Shown piece after piece: positions 27,512 through 34,860 of a DNA stretch of 64,000 nucleotides. A program made the position numbers and the translations under genes. Source of the stretch: Bacillota bacterium (lineage in GTDB: Bacteria > Bacillota > Sulfobacillia > JAJZYS01 > JAJYTV01). Location of the stretch: the NCBI GenBank assembly GCA_021793645.1, contig JAJYSJ010000005.1:62001-126000 (forward strand), in the 5' to 3' direction. A model generated the notes under the pieces. That model had not been told where the DNA came from. It made no database searches and worked only from the letters and a program-made list of their open reading frames with translations. Each line of letters starts with the position of its first letter. Positions within the stretch are counted from its first letter, which is position 1.

Positions 27512-28714
27512 CTAGCCCAGGAAGAGCTTCGGATTGCGCACCAGTACCGTTCCCTCGGAGAGGCGCAGGAGGTAGCGGGTCACACCGACGGCCGTGACGA
27601 AGCTCGCCAGGACTCCGATGATCAGCGTCACCGCAAAGCCGCGCACCTCACCGGTGCCGAAATAGTATAGTACCGAGGCCGCGATCACGGTCGAGACGTT
27701 CGAGTCCATGATCGCGCGCAGAGCGTTCTTGAAGCCGTGGTCGATCGCCGCTCCGATCGTTCTGCCCGCACGCAGCTCGTCGCGGATTCGCGCGAAGATG
27801 ATGACGTTCGCGTCGACCGCAATGGCAGCGGACAGGATGATACCTGCAACCCCAGGCAGTGTCAGGACCGCCCCGAAGGAGATCAGTGCGCCGACGACGA
27901 TGATGAGGTAGATCGAGAGGGCGATGTCGGCGATCAGACCGGCGTAGCGGTAGATGCCGAGCATGATCAGGATGATCAGCGCCATGGAGACGAGACCCGC
28001 AATTGCACTGCGGGCAACCGAGTCTTGCCCAAGTGTCGGCGATACCGTCTGGGCCTCGATGATGTGCATCGGGATCGGCAGGGCACCGGAGTTCAGGAGG
28101 TTCGCCATCTGCTGCGCCTGCGTGAGGTTGGAGAACCCACCCGAGATCATCGCCTGGCCGCCCGTGATGACCTGCTGAACCGTAGGGCTTTCAATCAGGG
28201 ACTTGTCGAGGTAGATCGAGATCGTCTTGTTGAGGTAGGTCTTCGTCGCTTGCGCGAATGCCCGCGTGCCCGCCGCGTTGAACTGCAGGTTGACGATGGG
28301 ACCGACCGCCTGATCCAGTGACGCCGACGCGGATGTAAGGTCCTTGCCGGTCAGGATGACCGACCCGTTCGGAGCCTTGAAGGTCAACTGTGCCGTCTGG
28401 CCGATCATCTTGATCGCCGCCTGCTGGTCTTTCACTCCGGCGAGGTCAGCCACGATCTGGTTGTTGCCCTGAAGCTGGATGGCGGGCTCGGAGATGCCGA
28501 ACTTGTTCGCACGGAAGGCGATAATGGTCTCGGCCTTCTTCATGTCGGCCAAAGTCGCTGGGCCCGTCGCCTGTAGGACGACGTGTACCCCGCCCTTCAA
28601 GTCAAGGCCTTCCTTGATGTAGCGCGTGATAGGATTCACCGCGGTGAAATAGGCGTACACCGCGACTACCACAACAACGATCAAGATAAGGCCGACGATT
28701 CCGCGGCCGCGCAC
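27512..28714 (-). CDS. secD: Protein translocase subunit SecD
   Basis: This 400-residue partner of SecF has helix 1, the GLDLKGGVHVVLQ motif, a P1 periplasmic domain, and a C-terminal six-helix part with GVAGIILSAAIAVDANVIIFARIRDELRAG. It is shorter than E. coli SecD (615) because the P1 head is reduced, as in many Gram-positives. The GTG start follows GAGGAGG by 7 bases. A TATAAT box lies 52 bases upstream. Confidence 0.95.
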   Translation of the reverse strand: MRGRGIVGLILIVVVVVAVYAYFTAVNPITRYIKEGLDLKGGVHVVLQATGPATLADMKKAETIIAFRANKFGISEPAIQLQGNNQIVADLAGVKDQQAAIKMIGQTAQLTFKAPNGSVILTGKDLTSASASLDQAVGPIVNLQFNAAGTRAFAQATKTYLNKTISIYLDKSLIESPTVQQVITGGQAMISGGFSNLTQAQQMANLLNSGALPIPMHIIEAQTVSPTLGQDSVARSAIAGLVSMALIILIMLGIYRYAGLIADIALSIYLIIVVGALISFGAVLTLPGVAGIILSAAIAVDANVIIFARIRDELRAGRTIGAAIDHGFKNALRAIMDSNVSTVIAASVLYYFGTGEVRGFAVTLIIGVLASFVTAVGVTRYLLRLSEGTVLVRNPKLFLG

Positions 28715-29011
28715 AGCTTGTCCTCCTCTTTCGTCTCATGCGCTATCAGAGGCGGTCCAAACCGCATTATACGGGACACTGGCCATGGAATCCACCAAAG
28801 GCGAAAGGCGGGCGGGGCTACGCCAAAGTCGCCGACCGCAAGCGAGGCGGCGGCAGCGGATCAGGGCGCGGATTGCGTGCGCGCCGCCAGTCCCCAGAAG
28901 GCCCCACGCGCGCCCATCGCCGGCCAGCATGACGTTCGCAGACAGCTAGGAGGTGTCCCCAAGGCGAGGGTTGGGCGCCCCCCTTTTCAGGGTTGAGACG
29001 CTGTTCCCCAG
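28715..29011 (-). promoter_or_regulatory. secD upstream region with a -10 box
   Basis: TATAAT on the minus strand (28771-28766) is a consensus -10 for secD. The bases about 17 upstream (TGGATT) are a poor -35. Nothing else is recognised in this 297-base spacer. Confidence 0.45.
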
Positions 29012-30112
29012 CTACTTCGTCTGCGCCCTCGCGAGCTGCGCCTGCACGGCGGACTCAAGCTCGGGGACGCCCAGCCACCCGTCGTGCGTCCAGAGAATCC
29101 GCCCACCTGCCCCCGTCAGCGTGAACCAGGGGATGTCCTGGGCACCGTAGGCGTCGGCGACAGCACCCGTCTTGTCGATCCCGACAGGATAGGTGATCTT
29201 GCCGGCATCGCCCGAAAGGACGCCCTGCAGAGCGGCCGCGGAGGGTTCCGTATCCTCGACGTCGATCGCCGTGAGCGGCGGAAGTCCGAACGCCCCCTTG
29301 CCATAGGCGGAAAGGGCCGCGAGTTCAGCCTGGACATCAGGCGCCCAGGAGGCGAAGAACAGGGTAAGATGCGCCGAGCTCGGCGAGAGTCTTACCTGTC
29401 CACCCGAGGGCGCCGGGACGGACAAGGGCTTCCTAGTCGAGAGGATCTTCGGCGCGCCGAGCGGGCGAACCGTCACGTGCCCCGGCAGGAGCTTGGCTAC
29501 CGTCTTCGCAAGCACGTACGCCTCCTGTCCGACGCCGGCGTAGCGCATGCTCGTCATGAACAAGCGGTTCTCCCTGCCCTTGGCATCGATGACATAGAGC
29601 GCGGGCGTGTGGTCGAGCGCTCCCTTGACGATCTTCACGTAAATGCCGTAGTTGCGCCAGACGGCCCGGACCTGCGCCACTGTCCCCGTGAGGAACAGCC
29701 AGTTGCGCGTGAGGCCGTGCGCCGTCGTGTATGCTGCGACATCTTCGAGGCTAAGGTGCTGAGGGTTCGCGTTCACCCCCAGCAGCTGCACACGGCCAGC
29801 CGCCGGACCGAGTAGGTCGAGCGCAAGCTTCATGCTCTCGGTCGTTAGAGGGCAGACGGTCGTACAGGCGCTGTCGACAAACGCCAAAACGACGACCTTG
29901 CCTTTGAACTGCGAGAGGGACACCGTCTTGCCAGACTGATCGACCAGGGTAAAGCCCGGCGCAGGGCGCCCGCCGAGGTTCACACCCTGGTCCACGTAGG
30001 CGGCGATCTTGGGTCCGTTCGCGGCTGGCGCCTTGGTCGCGGTGCCGCAGCCGCCAAGGAGCAGGCTCAAGGCCAGAAGTGCCAAGAGCGGCCTCTGGAT
30101 GCGCACGAGCAT
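29012..30112 (-). CDS. SCO1/SenC-type thioredoxin lipoprotein with a second, cysteine-less thioredoxin-like domain
   Basis: This 366-residue protein carries a signal with lipobox LLGGC (Cys22). Residues 45-210 are a SCO1-like domain with the copper/redox motif C83-x3-C87 (ACTTVCPLT) and the third ligand H168 in ALDHTPALYVID. SCO proteins deliver copper to cytochrome oxidase outside the membrane. Residues about 220-366 look like a second TlpA/thioredoxin fold (LTLFFASWAPDVQAEL, IPWFTLTGAGGRILWTHDGW), but the active-site CxxC is replaced by APDV. The ATG at 30112 abuts the GGGGG ribosome site, so the GTG at 30106 may be the true start. Confidence 0.82.
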   Translation of the reverse strand: MLVRIQRPLLALLALSLLLGGCGTATKAPAANGPKIAAYVDQGVNLGGRPAPGFTLVDQSGKTVSLSQFKGKVVVLAFVDSACTTVCPLTTESMKLALDLLGPAAGRVQLLGVNANPQHLSLEDVAAYTTAHGLTRNWLFLTGTVAQVRAVWRNYGIYVKIVKGALDHTPALYVIDAKGRENRLFMTSMRYAGVGQEAYVLAKTVAKLLPGHVTVRPLGAPKILSTRKPLSVPAPSGGQVRLSPSSAHLTLFFASWAPDVQAELAALSAYGKGAFGLPPLTAIDVEDTEPSAAALQGVLSGDAGKITYPVGIDKTGAVADAYGAQDIPWFTLTGAGGRILWTHDGWLGVPELESAVQAQLARAQTK

Positions 30113-30150
30113 CCCCCGTTCGTGGAATTCATCATGCGCATTCTAGCATG

Positions 30151-30196
30151 CCGCAGGGCCGACCCCAGGTCGGCATGCCCGGGGCCGGCCCTGCGG
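30151..30196 (-). terminator. Hairpin terminator after the HD gene
   Basis: CCGCAGGGCCG (30151-30161) pairs perfectly with CGGCCCTGCGG (30186-30196). The 24-base interior can also pair. It lies 5 bases past the HD gene stop. Confidence 0.7.
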
Positions 30197-30200
30197 CGCA

Positions 30201-30878
30201 TCAGAGCAGACGTTGTCCGTTCGCAGTCAGACCGAAGCGACAGTTGAGCACTTCCGCGGCACGGCGGCACATGACCATCCGACTGAGGAAGATCTCAAAG
30301 TAATCCATTGGGGCGATCGAGTCGTCGATGTCCAGCTGCAGCACGATCAGCCGAGACTGCGGATCGACAACCAGGTCGGAGCGCTGCACAGCCGCGTTGA
30401 CCCGGTCATGCACATCGTACTCTGCTGGATCCTCGGTCTGGACCCGGCTGCGATGGACGTCCGACTTGTCAGCGAGGATGAGCGCGGCCGAGACGGGCGA
30501 GATCGCCTCGCCGTACTCCTCTTCGTGGTTCCCGATCGCACCGAGCACCATCGCGATCTCCTTCGGCGACATGCCCTCCTCGCGCAGGATGGGGAACGCC
30601 AGAAGAGCTGACGTCTGCCCATGGTGGCTGCGCCCGGCGATGTTGCCGATGTCGTGCAGATACCCCGCGATCTCCGCAAGGTCCGCGTCGCGATGCGAAT
30701 ACCCGAGTTCCAGCAAGACGCGCCGCGCCACCTTGGCGACGAGGCGCACATGGCGCTCCCCGTGCTCGGTGTAACCCATCGCGCGCAATGCGCCGTTCGC
30801 CGACTCGACGAACTGGCGCACATCCTCACGTGCGGTGAGCACCTCGAGTGTTACTACCGTGCGTTCTACGATGGCCAT
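30201..30878 (-). CDS. HD-domain phosphohydrolase
   Basis: This 225-residue protein has an HD metal-dependent phosphohydrolase domain: H40-area (EHGERHVRLVAKVA), the HD pair H75-D76 in AGYLHDIGN, RSHHGQTSA and AIGNHEEEYGE. The C-terminal 70 residues (LADKSDVHRSRV, LIVLQLDIDDSIAPMDYFEIFLSRM) match the conserved family seen in Clostridia and Bacillota whose function is not known. The ATG is 184 bases beyond the selB stop, so it may be transcribed with selB. No substrate can be assigned. Confidence 0.82.
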   Translation of the reverse strand: MAIVERTVVTLEVLTAREDVRQFVESANGALRAMGYTEHGERHVRLVAKVARRVLLELGYSHRDADLAEIAGYLHDIGNIAGRSHHGQTSALLAFPILREEGMSPKEIAMVLGAIGNHEEEYGEAISPVSAALILADKSDVHRSRVQTEDPAEYDVHDRVNAAVQRSDLVVDPQSRLIVLQLDIDDSIAPMDYFEIFLSRMVMCRRAAEVLNCRFGLTANGQRLL

Positions 30879-31061
30879 GGACCCCTTTCTGCTGCAGGAC
30901 GAGCCGACGGCTCGTCAACGTGCAGGCCGTGTACTGGCGCAGAGGCTCCGCCCGATTCCCAGCATACCCCCGCAGGGGCAGTCGCCTTCGTCCTTGCGCG
31001 GACCGTGCATGGTCATGCTACGCGGAAAGGCGAAGGACTGCCCAACAGTCTGCGCAATCGT

Positions 31062-32963
31062 CTACGCCTGCCCACGTTCGAGCAGGCGGCGTACGTCGCC
31101 GAAGCGACGCGTCATGCGCTGCTGGTCGAAGTGCTCCAGCAGCGGCACCGCAAACTTGCGACTCGTGCCAAGTGCCTCGCGCAGCTGCGCGGTCGTCGCC
31201 TCGCGCCCGCCCGCGAGTGCGTCGCGGAGCAGCCGCTCCGCCTGTGCGACCGCTCCCTGGCCGAACCAGATGTCACCCGCGCGCACGACCCTTCCCTCAG
31301 CCTGCAAGTACGCGAGCATGTCCTCGAGCCGCCCTGCTCCGACCGCACCAGCCTGCATCCATTCGCCTGGGGCTCCCGGCTGCAGCCCGCCCGCGTCGAG
31401 AAACTGTGCAAGTCCATCGAGGTCCCGCTGCAGTGCCTCGGGAAGCGGCTCGGCCGCTCCCGCAGGCAGCACGCGGTCCCCTGCAAGGCGGAGCCTACCC
31501 GCGTCCGCGAGTTCCTGGACGAGCTGCGCCGCACCGCGCGCCTCGATCTCCGGAACGACGTCGCGCCGCCATCCTGCGCGGTCCATGCCGCGCCATAAGG
31601 GATCCTTTGCTCGCAGTTCGCGCATTGCACGGTCCGTCCGCTCCACGCGCCGATCTAGTTCCTCGGCGTCCAGCCAGGTGTCTCCCAGCCTGCGCAGGCT
31701 GCCGCCGGCGGCCAGCATTCCGGCAGCTTCCTGCACCGTCGGCTGCGGCAGTCCTAGCTCGAGGGCCAGTTGGCCGTCCTTTTGGGCAAAGCTGCGCCGC
31801 ACCGCGCCGAGGACCATCTCCTCCGGAGCGGCCTTTTGCCGACGTTCTAGATCCTCGATGTCCTCCCTGCGGAAGCGGCGCTGGTGACCGTAGACATCCA
31901 GCACGATCCCGCCCCCGATGGTATGGGGCGGCGAGAAGCTTCTCAGGACGAAGCGGTCCCTCGCTGCAGCCGCCATGGGCTCCTCCGCGCGAAAGCGTGC
32001 GTAACCCTGCCCACCTGGCGGTATCTCCGCGGCGTCAAGGGGTATGATGCGTCCGATCACCTCCGCTGTGCCGAGGTGCAGGCGCACCCGCGTGCGGACA
32101 GGGAGCGGCGGCGCTCCATCCAGAAGGCCGAGGTGCAAGGTCACCTGCATCGTCTGGACGACGCTGCCTGGCGTCGCAAGCACCTGTCCGCGCGCCACGT
32201 CGCTGCGTTCGATGCCGCTGAGGTTCACAGCCGTGCGTTCCCCCGCGCGACAGAGGTCGCGCGGCAGGCCGTGCGACTGGAGGCCACGCACGCGCACGCT
32301 GATGCCGCCGGGCATAATCTCCAGTCTGTCATCCACTTGCACCTGACCGGATACAAGCGTCCCTGTGACGACGGTGCCGAAACCGGCCAGCGTGAACACG
32401 CGGTCGATCGGCAGGCGCATCGGCCCGATTGCACTGCGCGGCCGCATTCCGTCAAGGGCCTCTTCAAGCAACTGCAGCAGTTCTTGGATCCCTTCGCCGG
32501 TTACAGACGAGATCGGCACCACCGGCGCATTCTCAAGGAAAGTGCCCTGCAGTTCGCGGTGCAGATCATCGAGTACGAGTGCGCGCCATTCCGGGTCGAC
32601 GAGATCGATCTTCGTCAGGCAAACAATGCCTTGTGGCACGTCGAGCAACGACAGGATGTCGAGATGCTCACGCGTTTGCGGCATCACCCCCTCGTCCGCA
32701 GCCACGACCAGCAGTACGATGTCCATCCCTTGTGCTCCCGCCAGCATGTGGTGCACGAAACGCTCGTGGCCGGGGACATCGACGACGGCCGCACGCCGCC
32801 CGGACGGCAAAGAGAACGGTGCGAATCCAAGCTCGATCGAGATGCCGCGTTGACGCTCCTCCGGCAGCCGGTCTGTCTCGCGCCCCGTCAGGGCACGAAT
32901 CAATGCCGTCTTGCCATGGTCGACGTGTCCCGCCGTTCCGACCACCAGCCGTAGATCCTCCAA
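31062..32963 (-). CDS. selB: Selenocysteine-specific translation elongation factor SelB
   Basis: This GTPase of about 633 residues brings Sec-tRNA to UGA codons. The G motifs are GTAGHVDHGKT, DVPGHERFVHHM and TKIDLVD. Domains II and III follow (FGTVVTGTLVSGQ, GGQGYARFRAEEP). Four C-terminal winged-helix repeats, which bind the SECIS hairpin, occupy residues about 370-633 and distinguish it from EF-Tu. The TTG at 32963 has GGGAAGG 8 bases upstream and matches family N-termini. The ATGs at 32990 and 32984 lack such a site. No selA, selD, selC or selenoprotein was recognised in this window. An imperfect inverted repeat at 30976-31043 could be its terminator. Confidence 0.93.
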   Translation of the reverse strand: MEDLRLVVGTAGHVDHGKTALIRALTGRETDRLPEERQRGISIELGFAPFSLPSGRRAAVVDVPGHERFVHHMLAGAQGMDIVLLVVAADEGVMPQTREHLDILSLLDVPQGIVCLTKIDLVDPEWRALVLDDLHRELQGTFLENAPVVPISSVTGEGIQELLQLLEEALDGMRPRSAIGPMRLPIDRVFTLAGFGTVVTGTLVSGQVQVDDRLEIMPGGISVRVRGLQSHGLPRDLCRAGERTAVNLSGIERSDVARGQVLATPGSVVQTMQVTLHLGLLDGAPPLPVRTRVRLHLGTAEVIGRIIPLDAAEIPPGGQGYARFRAEEPMAAAARDRFVLRSFSPPHTIGGGIVLDVYGHQRRFRREDIEDLERRQKAAPEEMVLGAVRRSFAQKDGQLALELGLPQPTVQEAAGMLAAGGSLRRLGDTWLDAEELDRRVERTDRAMRELRAKDPLWRGMDRAGWRRDVVPEIEARGAAQLVQELADAGRLRLAGDRVLPAGAAEPLPEALQRDLDGLAQFLDAGGLQPGAPGEWMQAGAVGAGRLEDMLAYLQAEGRVVRAGDIWFGQGAVAQAERLLRDALAGGREATTAQLREALGTSRKFAVPLLEHFDQQRMTRRFGDVRRLLERGQA

Positions 32964-33063
32964 CTGTGGGTTCCTTCCCTTCATGCACATCTGTGCGGGC
33001 GCGTGCGCGCGCGTGCCGCCGCATCTTTGCGCGATCTCAATCGTGTTTGGCTCGGCACGCTGT

Positions 33064-33093
33064 TTGACAGGAACGATCGCGGCCTTCTATAAT
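33064..33093 (+). promoter_or_regulatory. Consensus sigma-A promoter of tRNA-Pro
   Basis: TTGACA (33064-33069), an 18-base spacer and TATAAT (33088-33093) form a perfect consensus promoter. Transcription would start near 33100, 7 bases before the tRNA. Confidence 0.9.
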
Positions 33094-33106
33094 TCGCGTT
33101 GTCGAT

Positions 33107-33184
33107 CGGGGAGTGGCGCAGTTTGGCTAGCGCGCTGCGTTCGGGACGCAGAGGTCGCAGGTTCAAATCCTGTCTCCCCGACCA
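33107..33184 (+). tRNA. tRNA-Pro (anticodon CGG)
   Basis: The cloverleaf is complete. The acceptor stem is CGGGGAG/CTCCCCG and the D-arm GCGC/GCGC. The anticodon stem CTGCG/CGCAG has loop TTCGGGA, giving anticodon CGG (33142-33144). The T-arm is GCAGG TTCAAAT CCTGT. Discriminator A and an encoded CCA end the gene at 33184. Anticodon CGG reads the proline codon CCG, which is frequent in this GC-rich genome. Confidence 0.96.
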
Positions 33185-33190
33185 CTTTTC

Positions 33191-33221
33191 CAGGCCGTCG
33201 CGTTGCGGCGGCCTCTTTTTT
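33191..33221 (+). terminator. Intrinsic terminator of tRNA-Pro
   Basis: GGCCG (33193-33197) and CGGCC (33209-33213) with extra inner pairs (CGC/GCG) form a hairpin followed by TCTTTTTT. It is one of the few terminators here with a real U-tract. Confidence 0.9.
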
Positions 33222-33235
33222 CGAAGGCGGGGCCG

Positions 33236-33643
33236 CTAAGCCTGCGGCCATCGGGCACTCAGTTCCCGCGCGCGACGCAGCATGACCCGGTAGCCCGGAT
33301 AGCCATAGGCTCTGAGCTGCTCCTGCGCTGCGTCGAAGGTGAACCAGCGTGCTTCCGAAATCTCCGCATGCAGCGGAGCCAGTTCACCGCCTTCGAAGCG
33401 CATCAAGTAGAATGTGATCTTCTTGCTGTTGCCGCCCGGAAGCGCATACTCAACTCGGCCCAGCCGGGCACTGATCGCGGCGCGCACTCCGGTCTCCTCC
33501 AGCACTTCGCGCGCTGCTGCCTGCCTCGCCGTTTCACCCGGCTCCAGATGGCCCTTGGGGAATGTCCAGCGCCCGAAGCGGTCTCGGATCATCAGGACTT
33601 CCTGACCCCGAACCACCAGGCCGCCGGCGGACTCCTCAGTCAT
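33236..33643 (-). CDS. NUDIX hydrolase
   Basis: This 135-residue protein has a canonical Nudix box, GHLEPGETARQAAAREVLEETGV, matching G-x5-E-x7-REUxEExGU. Preceding FGRWTFPKG is typical of small Nudix enzymes of the MutT or diadenosine-polyphosphate hydrolase type. GKxLEPGE-like lysine positions do not settle the substrate. It is divergent from the trkA-like pair. ATG with GAGGTG upstream. Confidence 0.9.
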   Translation of the reverse strand: MTEESAGGLVVRGQEVLMIRDRFGRWTFPKGHLEPGETARQAAAREVLEETGVRAAISARLGRVEYALPGGNSKKITFYLMRFEGGELAPLHAEISEARWFTFDAAQEQLRAYGYPGYRVMLRRARELSARWPQA

Positions 33644-33685
33644 TATCGCACCTCACTACTCCCAAGAACGCGGAGGGATCTTCTG

Positions 33686-34093
33686 GTGTTCATTATAATC
33701 GTAGGTTGCGGACGCCTGGGATCGTCGCTTGCGCGAAGCCTCTCCGTTGCAGGGCACCGCGTGACGGTGGTCGACTGGACTCCCGCATCGTTCGAACGAC
33801 TTGAGGACATCGCGGAGATCGAGAAGGTGCTCGGCACCGGCATTGACATCGACGTGCTGCGAGGTGCCGGGGCGGAGGAGTGCGACGCGCTGGCCGCCGT
33901 CACCGACCATGACAACGCCAATATTATGATCGCCCAGACGGCCGAACAGATCTTCCACATCGAGCATGTGGTTGCGCGCGTCAATGAACCGCGCACAGAG
34001 GACCTCTTGCGACGTTTCGGCATCGCGTCGGTCTGTCCGACGCAACTCGCTGCGAACGCACTCTTTGACGTCCTGAACTCGCGCCCGGCCTAG
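33686..34093 (+). CDS. TrkA-N (RCK) domain protein, single domain
   Basis: This 135-residue protein consists only of an RCK N-terminal Rossmann fold: IIIVGCGRLGSSLARSL with an acidic residue in VTVVD ending strand 2, then GTGIDIDVLRGAG and AAVTDHDNANIM. Such domains bind NAD(H) or nucleotides and gate Trk/Ktr potassium channels. It lacks the RCK_C domain present in the next gene, so the two probably act as a pair in a hetero-ring. GTG start with GGAGGGAT upstream. No TrkH/KtrB channel subunit is in the window. Confidence 0.88.
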   Translation: MFIIIVGCGRLGSSLARSLSVAGHRVTVVDWTPASFERLEDIAEIEKVLGTGIDIDVLRGAGAEECDALAAVTDHDNANIMIAQTAEQIFHIEHVVARVNEPRTEDLLRRFGIASVCPTQLAANALFDVLNSRPA

Positions 34094-34152
34094 GGCGCAT
34101 CCTGCAGCGCAGAGGAGGCGGGCCCGGAGGCTGCGGCCGGTCCGGGAAACGA

Positions 34153-34818
34153 ATGTACGTCATCGTCGTCGGCGGCGGGAAGGTCGGCTACTATCTCGCA
34201 AAGACACTGCTCGCGGAAGGGCACGAGGTCGCTGTCATCGAGAAGGACCCAGCGCGCAGCCGGAAGATTGAACCGGACATCGGCGACATCCTGGTGCTCG
34301 GCGACGGATCTACGCCGGACGGCCTCGAGCGCGCCGGTGCTTCGCGCGCAGCCGTCGTCGCCGCCGTCACTGGCCAGGACGAGACGAATCTCGTCGCCTG
34401 CCAGGTCGCCAAGACCTTCTTCAATGTGGCGCGTACGATCGGCCGGGTAAACAACCCCAAGAACGAGGCGCTTTTCCGCGCACTTGGCGCTGGCATCGCG
34501 GTCAGTTCCACACAGGTCATCACCGATCTCATCCAACGAGAGGTCGACACGCGCAAGCTGCAGAAGCTGCTCACGTTCGAGGCCGGCGAGATCAACCTGA
34601 TCGAGGTGGACCTTCCGTCCACAGCGCCCGTCGCCGGACAGAACCTCGCAGATGTGCGACTCCCGCAGGGCAGCCTGCTTGTCGCGGTCCTGCGATCGGG
34701 TCGCCTGATCATCCCGGACGGTCGTACGCAACTCTTGGGTGGCGATCGCCTGATCGCCGTCTCACAGTCGGACCGGGAGAGCGACCTGACGCAGGTGCTG
34801 CTCGGCGAAGGCGACTAG
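34153..34818 (+). CDS. TrkA family potassium uptake regulator (RCK_N plus RCK_C)
   Basis: This 221-residue protein has an N-terminal RCK_N (MYVIVVGGGKVGYYLAKTL, AVIEKD, GDGSTPDGLERAG, AAVTGQDETN) and a C-terminal RCK_C/TrkA_C domain (INLIEVDLPSTAPVAGQNLADVRLPQGSLLVAVLR, LLGGDRLIAVSQ). It is the cytosolic nucleotide-sensing ring of a potassium transporter. It follows the single-domain homologue by 59 bases. The pair arrangement is common in Bacillota and Thermotogae next to a TrkH gene, which is absent here. Confidence 0.9.
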   Translation: MYVIVVGGGKVGYYLAKTLLAEGHEVAVIEKDPARSRKIEPDIGDILVLGDGSTPDGLERAGASRAAVVAAVTGQDETNLVACQVAKTFFNVARTIGRVNNPKNEALFRALGAGIAVSSTQVITDLIQREVDTRKLQKLLTFEAGEINLIEVDLPSTAPVAGQNLADVRLPQGSLLVAVLRSGRLIIPDGRTQLLGGDRLIAVSQSDRESDLTQVLLGEGD

Positions 34819-34834
34819 ACAAAGAGGGAAAGAT

Positions 34835-34860
34835 ACACCGCGGAGGTGCATCCGCGGTGT
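34835..34860 (+). promoter_or_regulatory. Hairpin enclosing the ribosome site and start codon of the next gene
   Basis: ACACCGCGGA (34835-34844) pairs perfectly with TCCGCGGTGT (34851-34860) across GGTGCA. The stem contains part of the GGAGGTG ribosome site (34842-34848) and the GTG start (34857-34859). CTTTTCTT follows, so it also has the form of an intrinsic terminator for the trkA unit. Confidence 0.6.

Noticed and set aside
30976-31043. Inverted repeat between selB and the HD gene as a SECIS-like element
   Set aside because: GGGCAGTC-GC-CTTCG with CGAAG-GACTGCCC is a long-range imperfect stem, better explained as a weak terminator of selB. There is no adjacent in-frame UGA.
33107-33184. 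tRNA near selB as a possible selenocysteine tRNA (selC)
   Set aside because: The anticodon is CGG and the acceptor and T stems are 7 and 5 bp with a 5-base variable loop. This is an ordinary tRNA-Pro, not the long-armed UCA tRNA-Sec.
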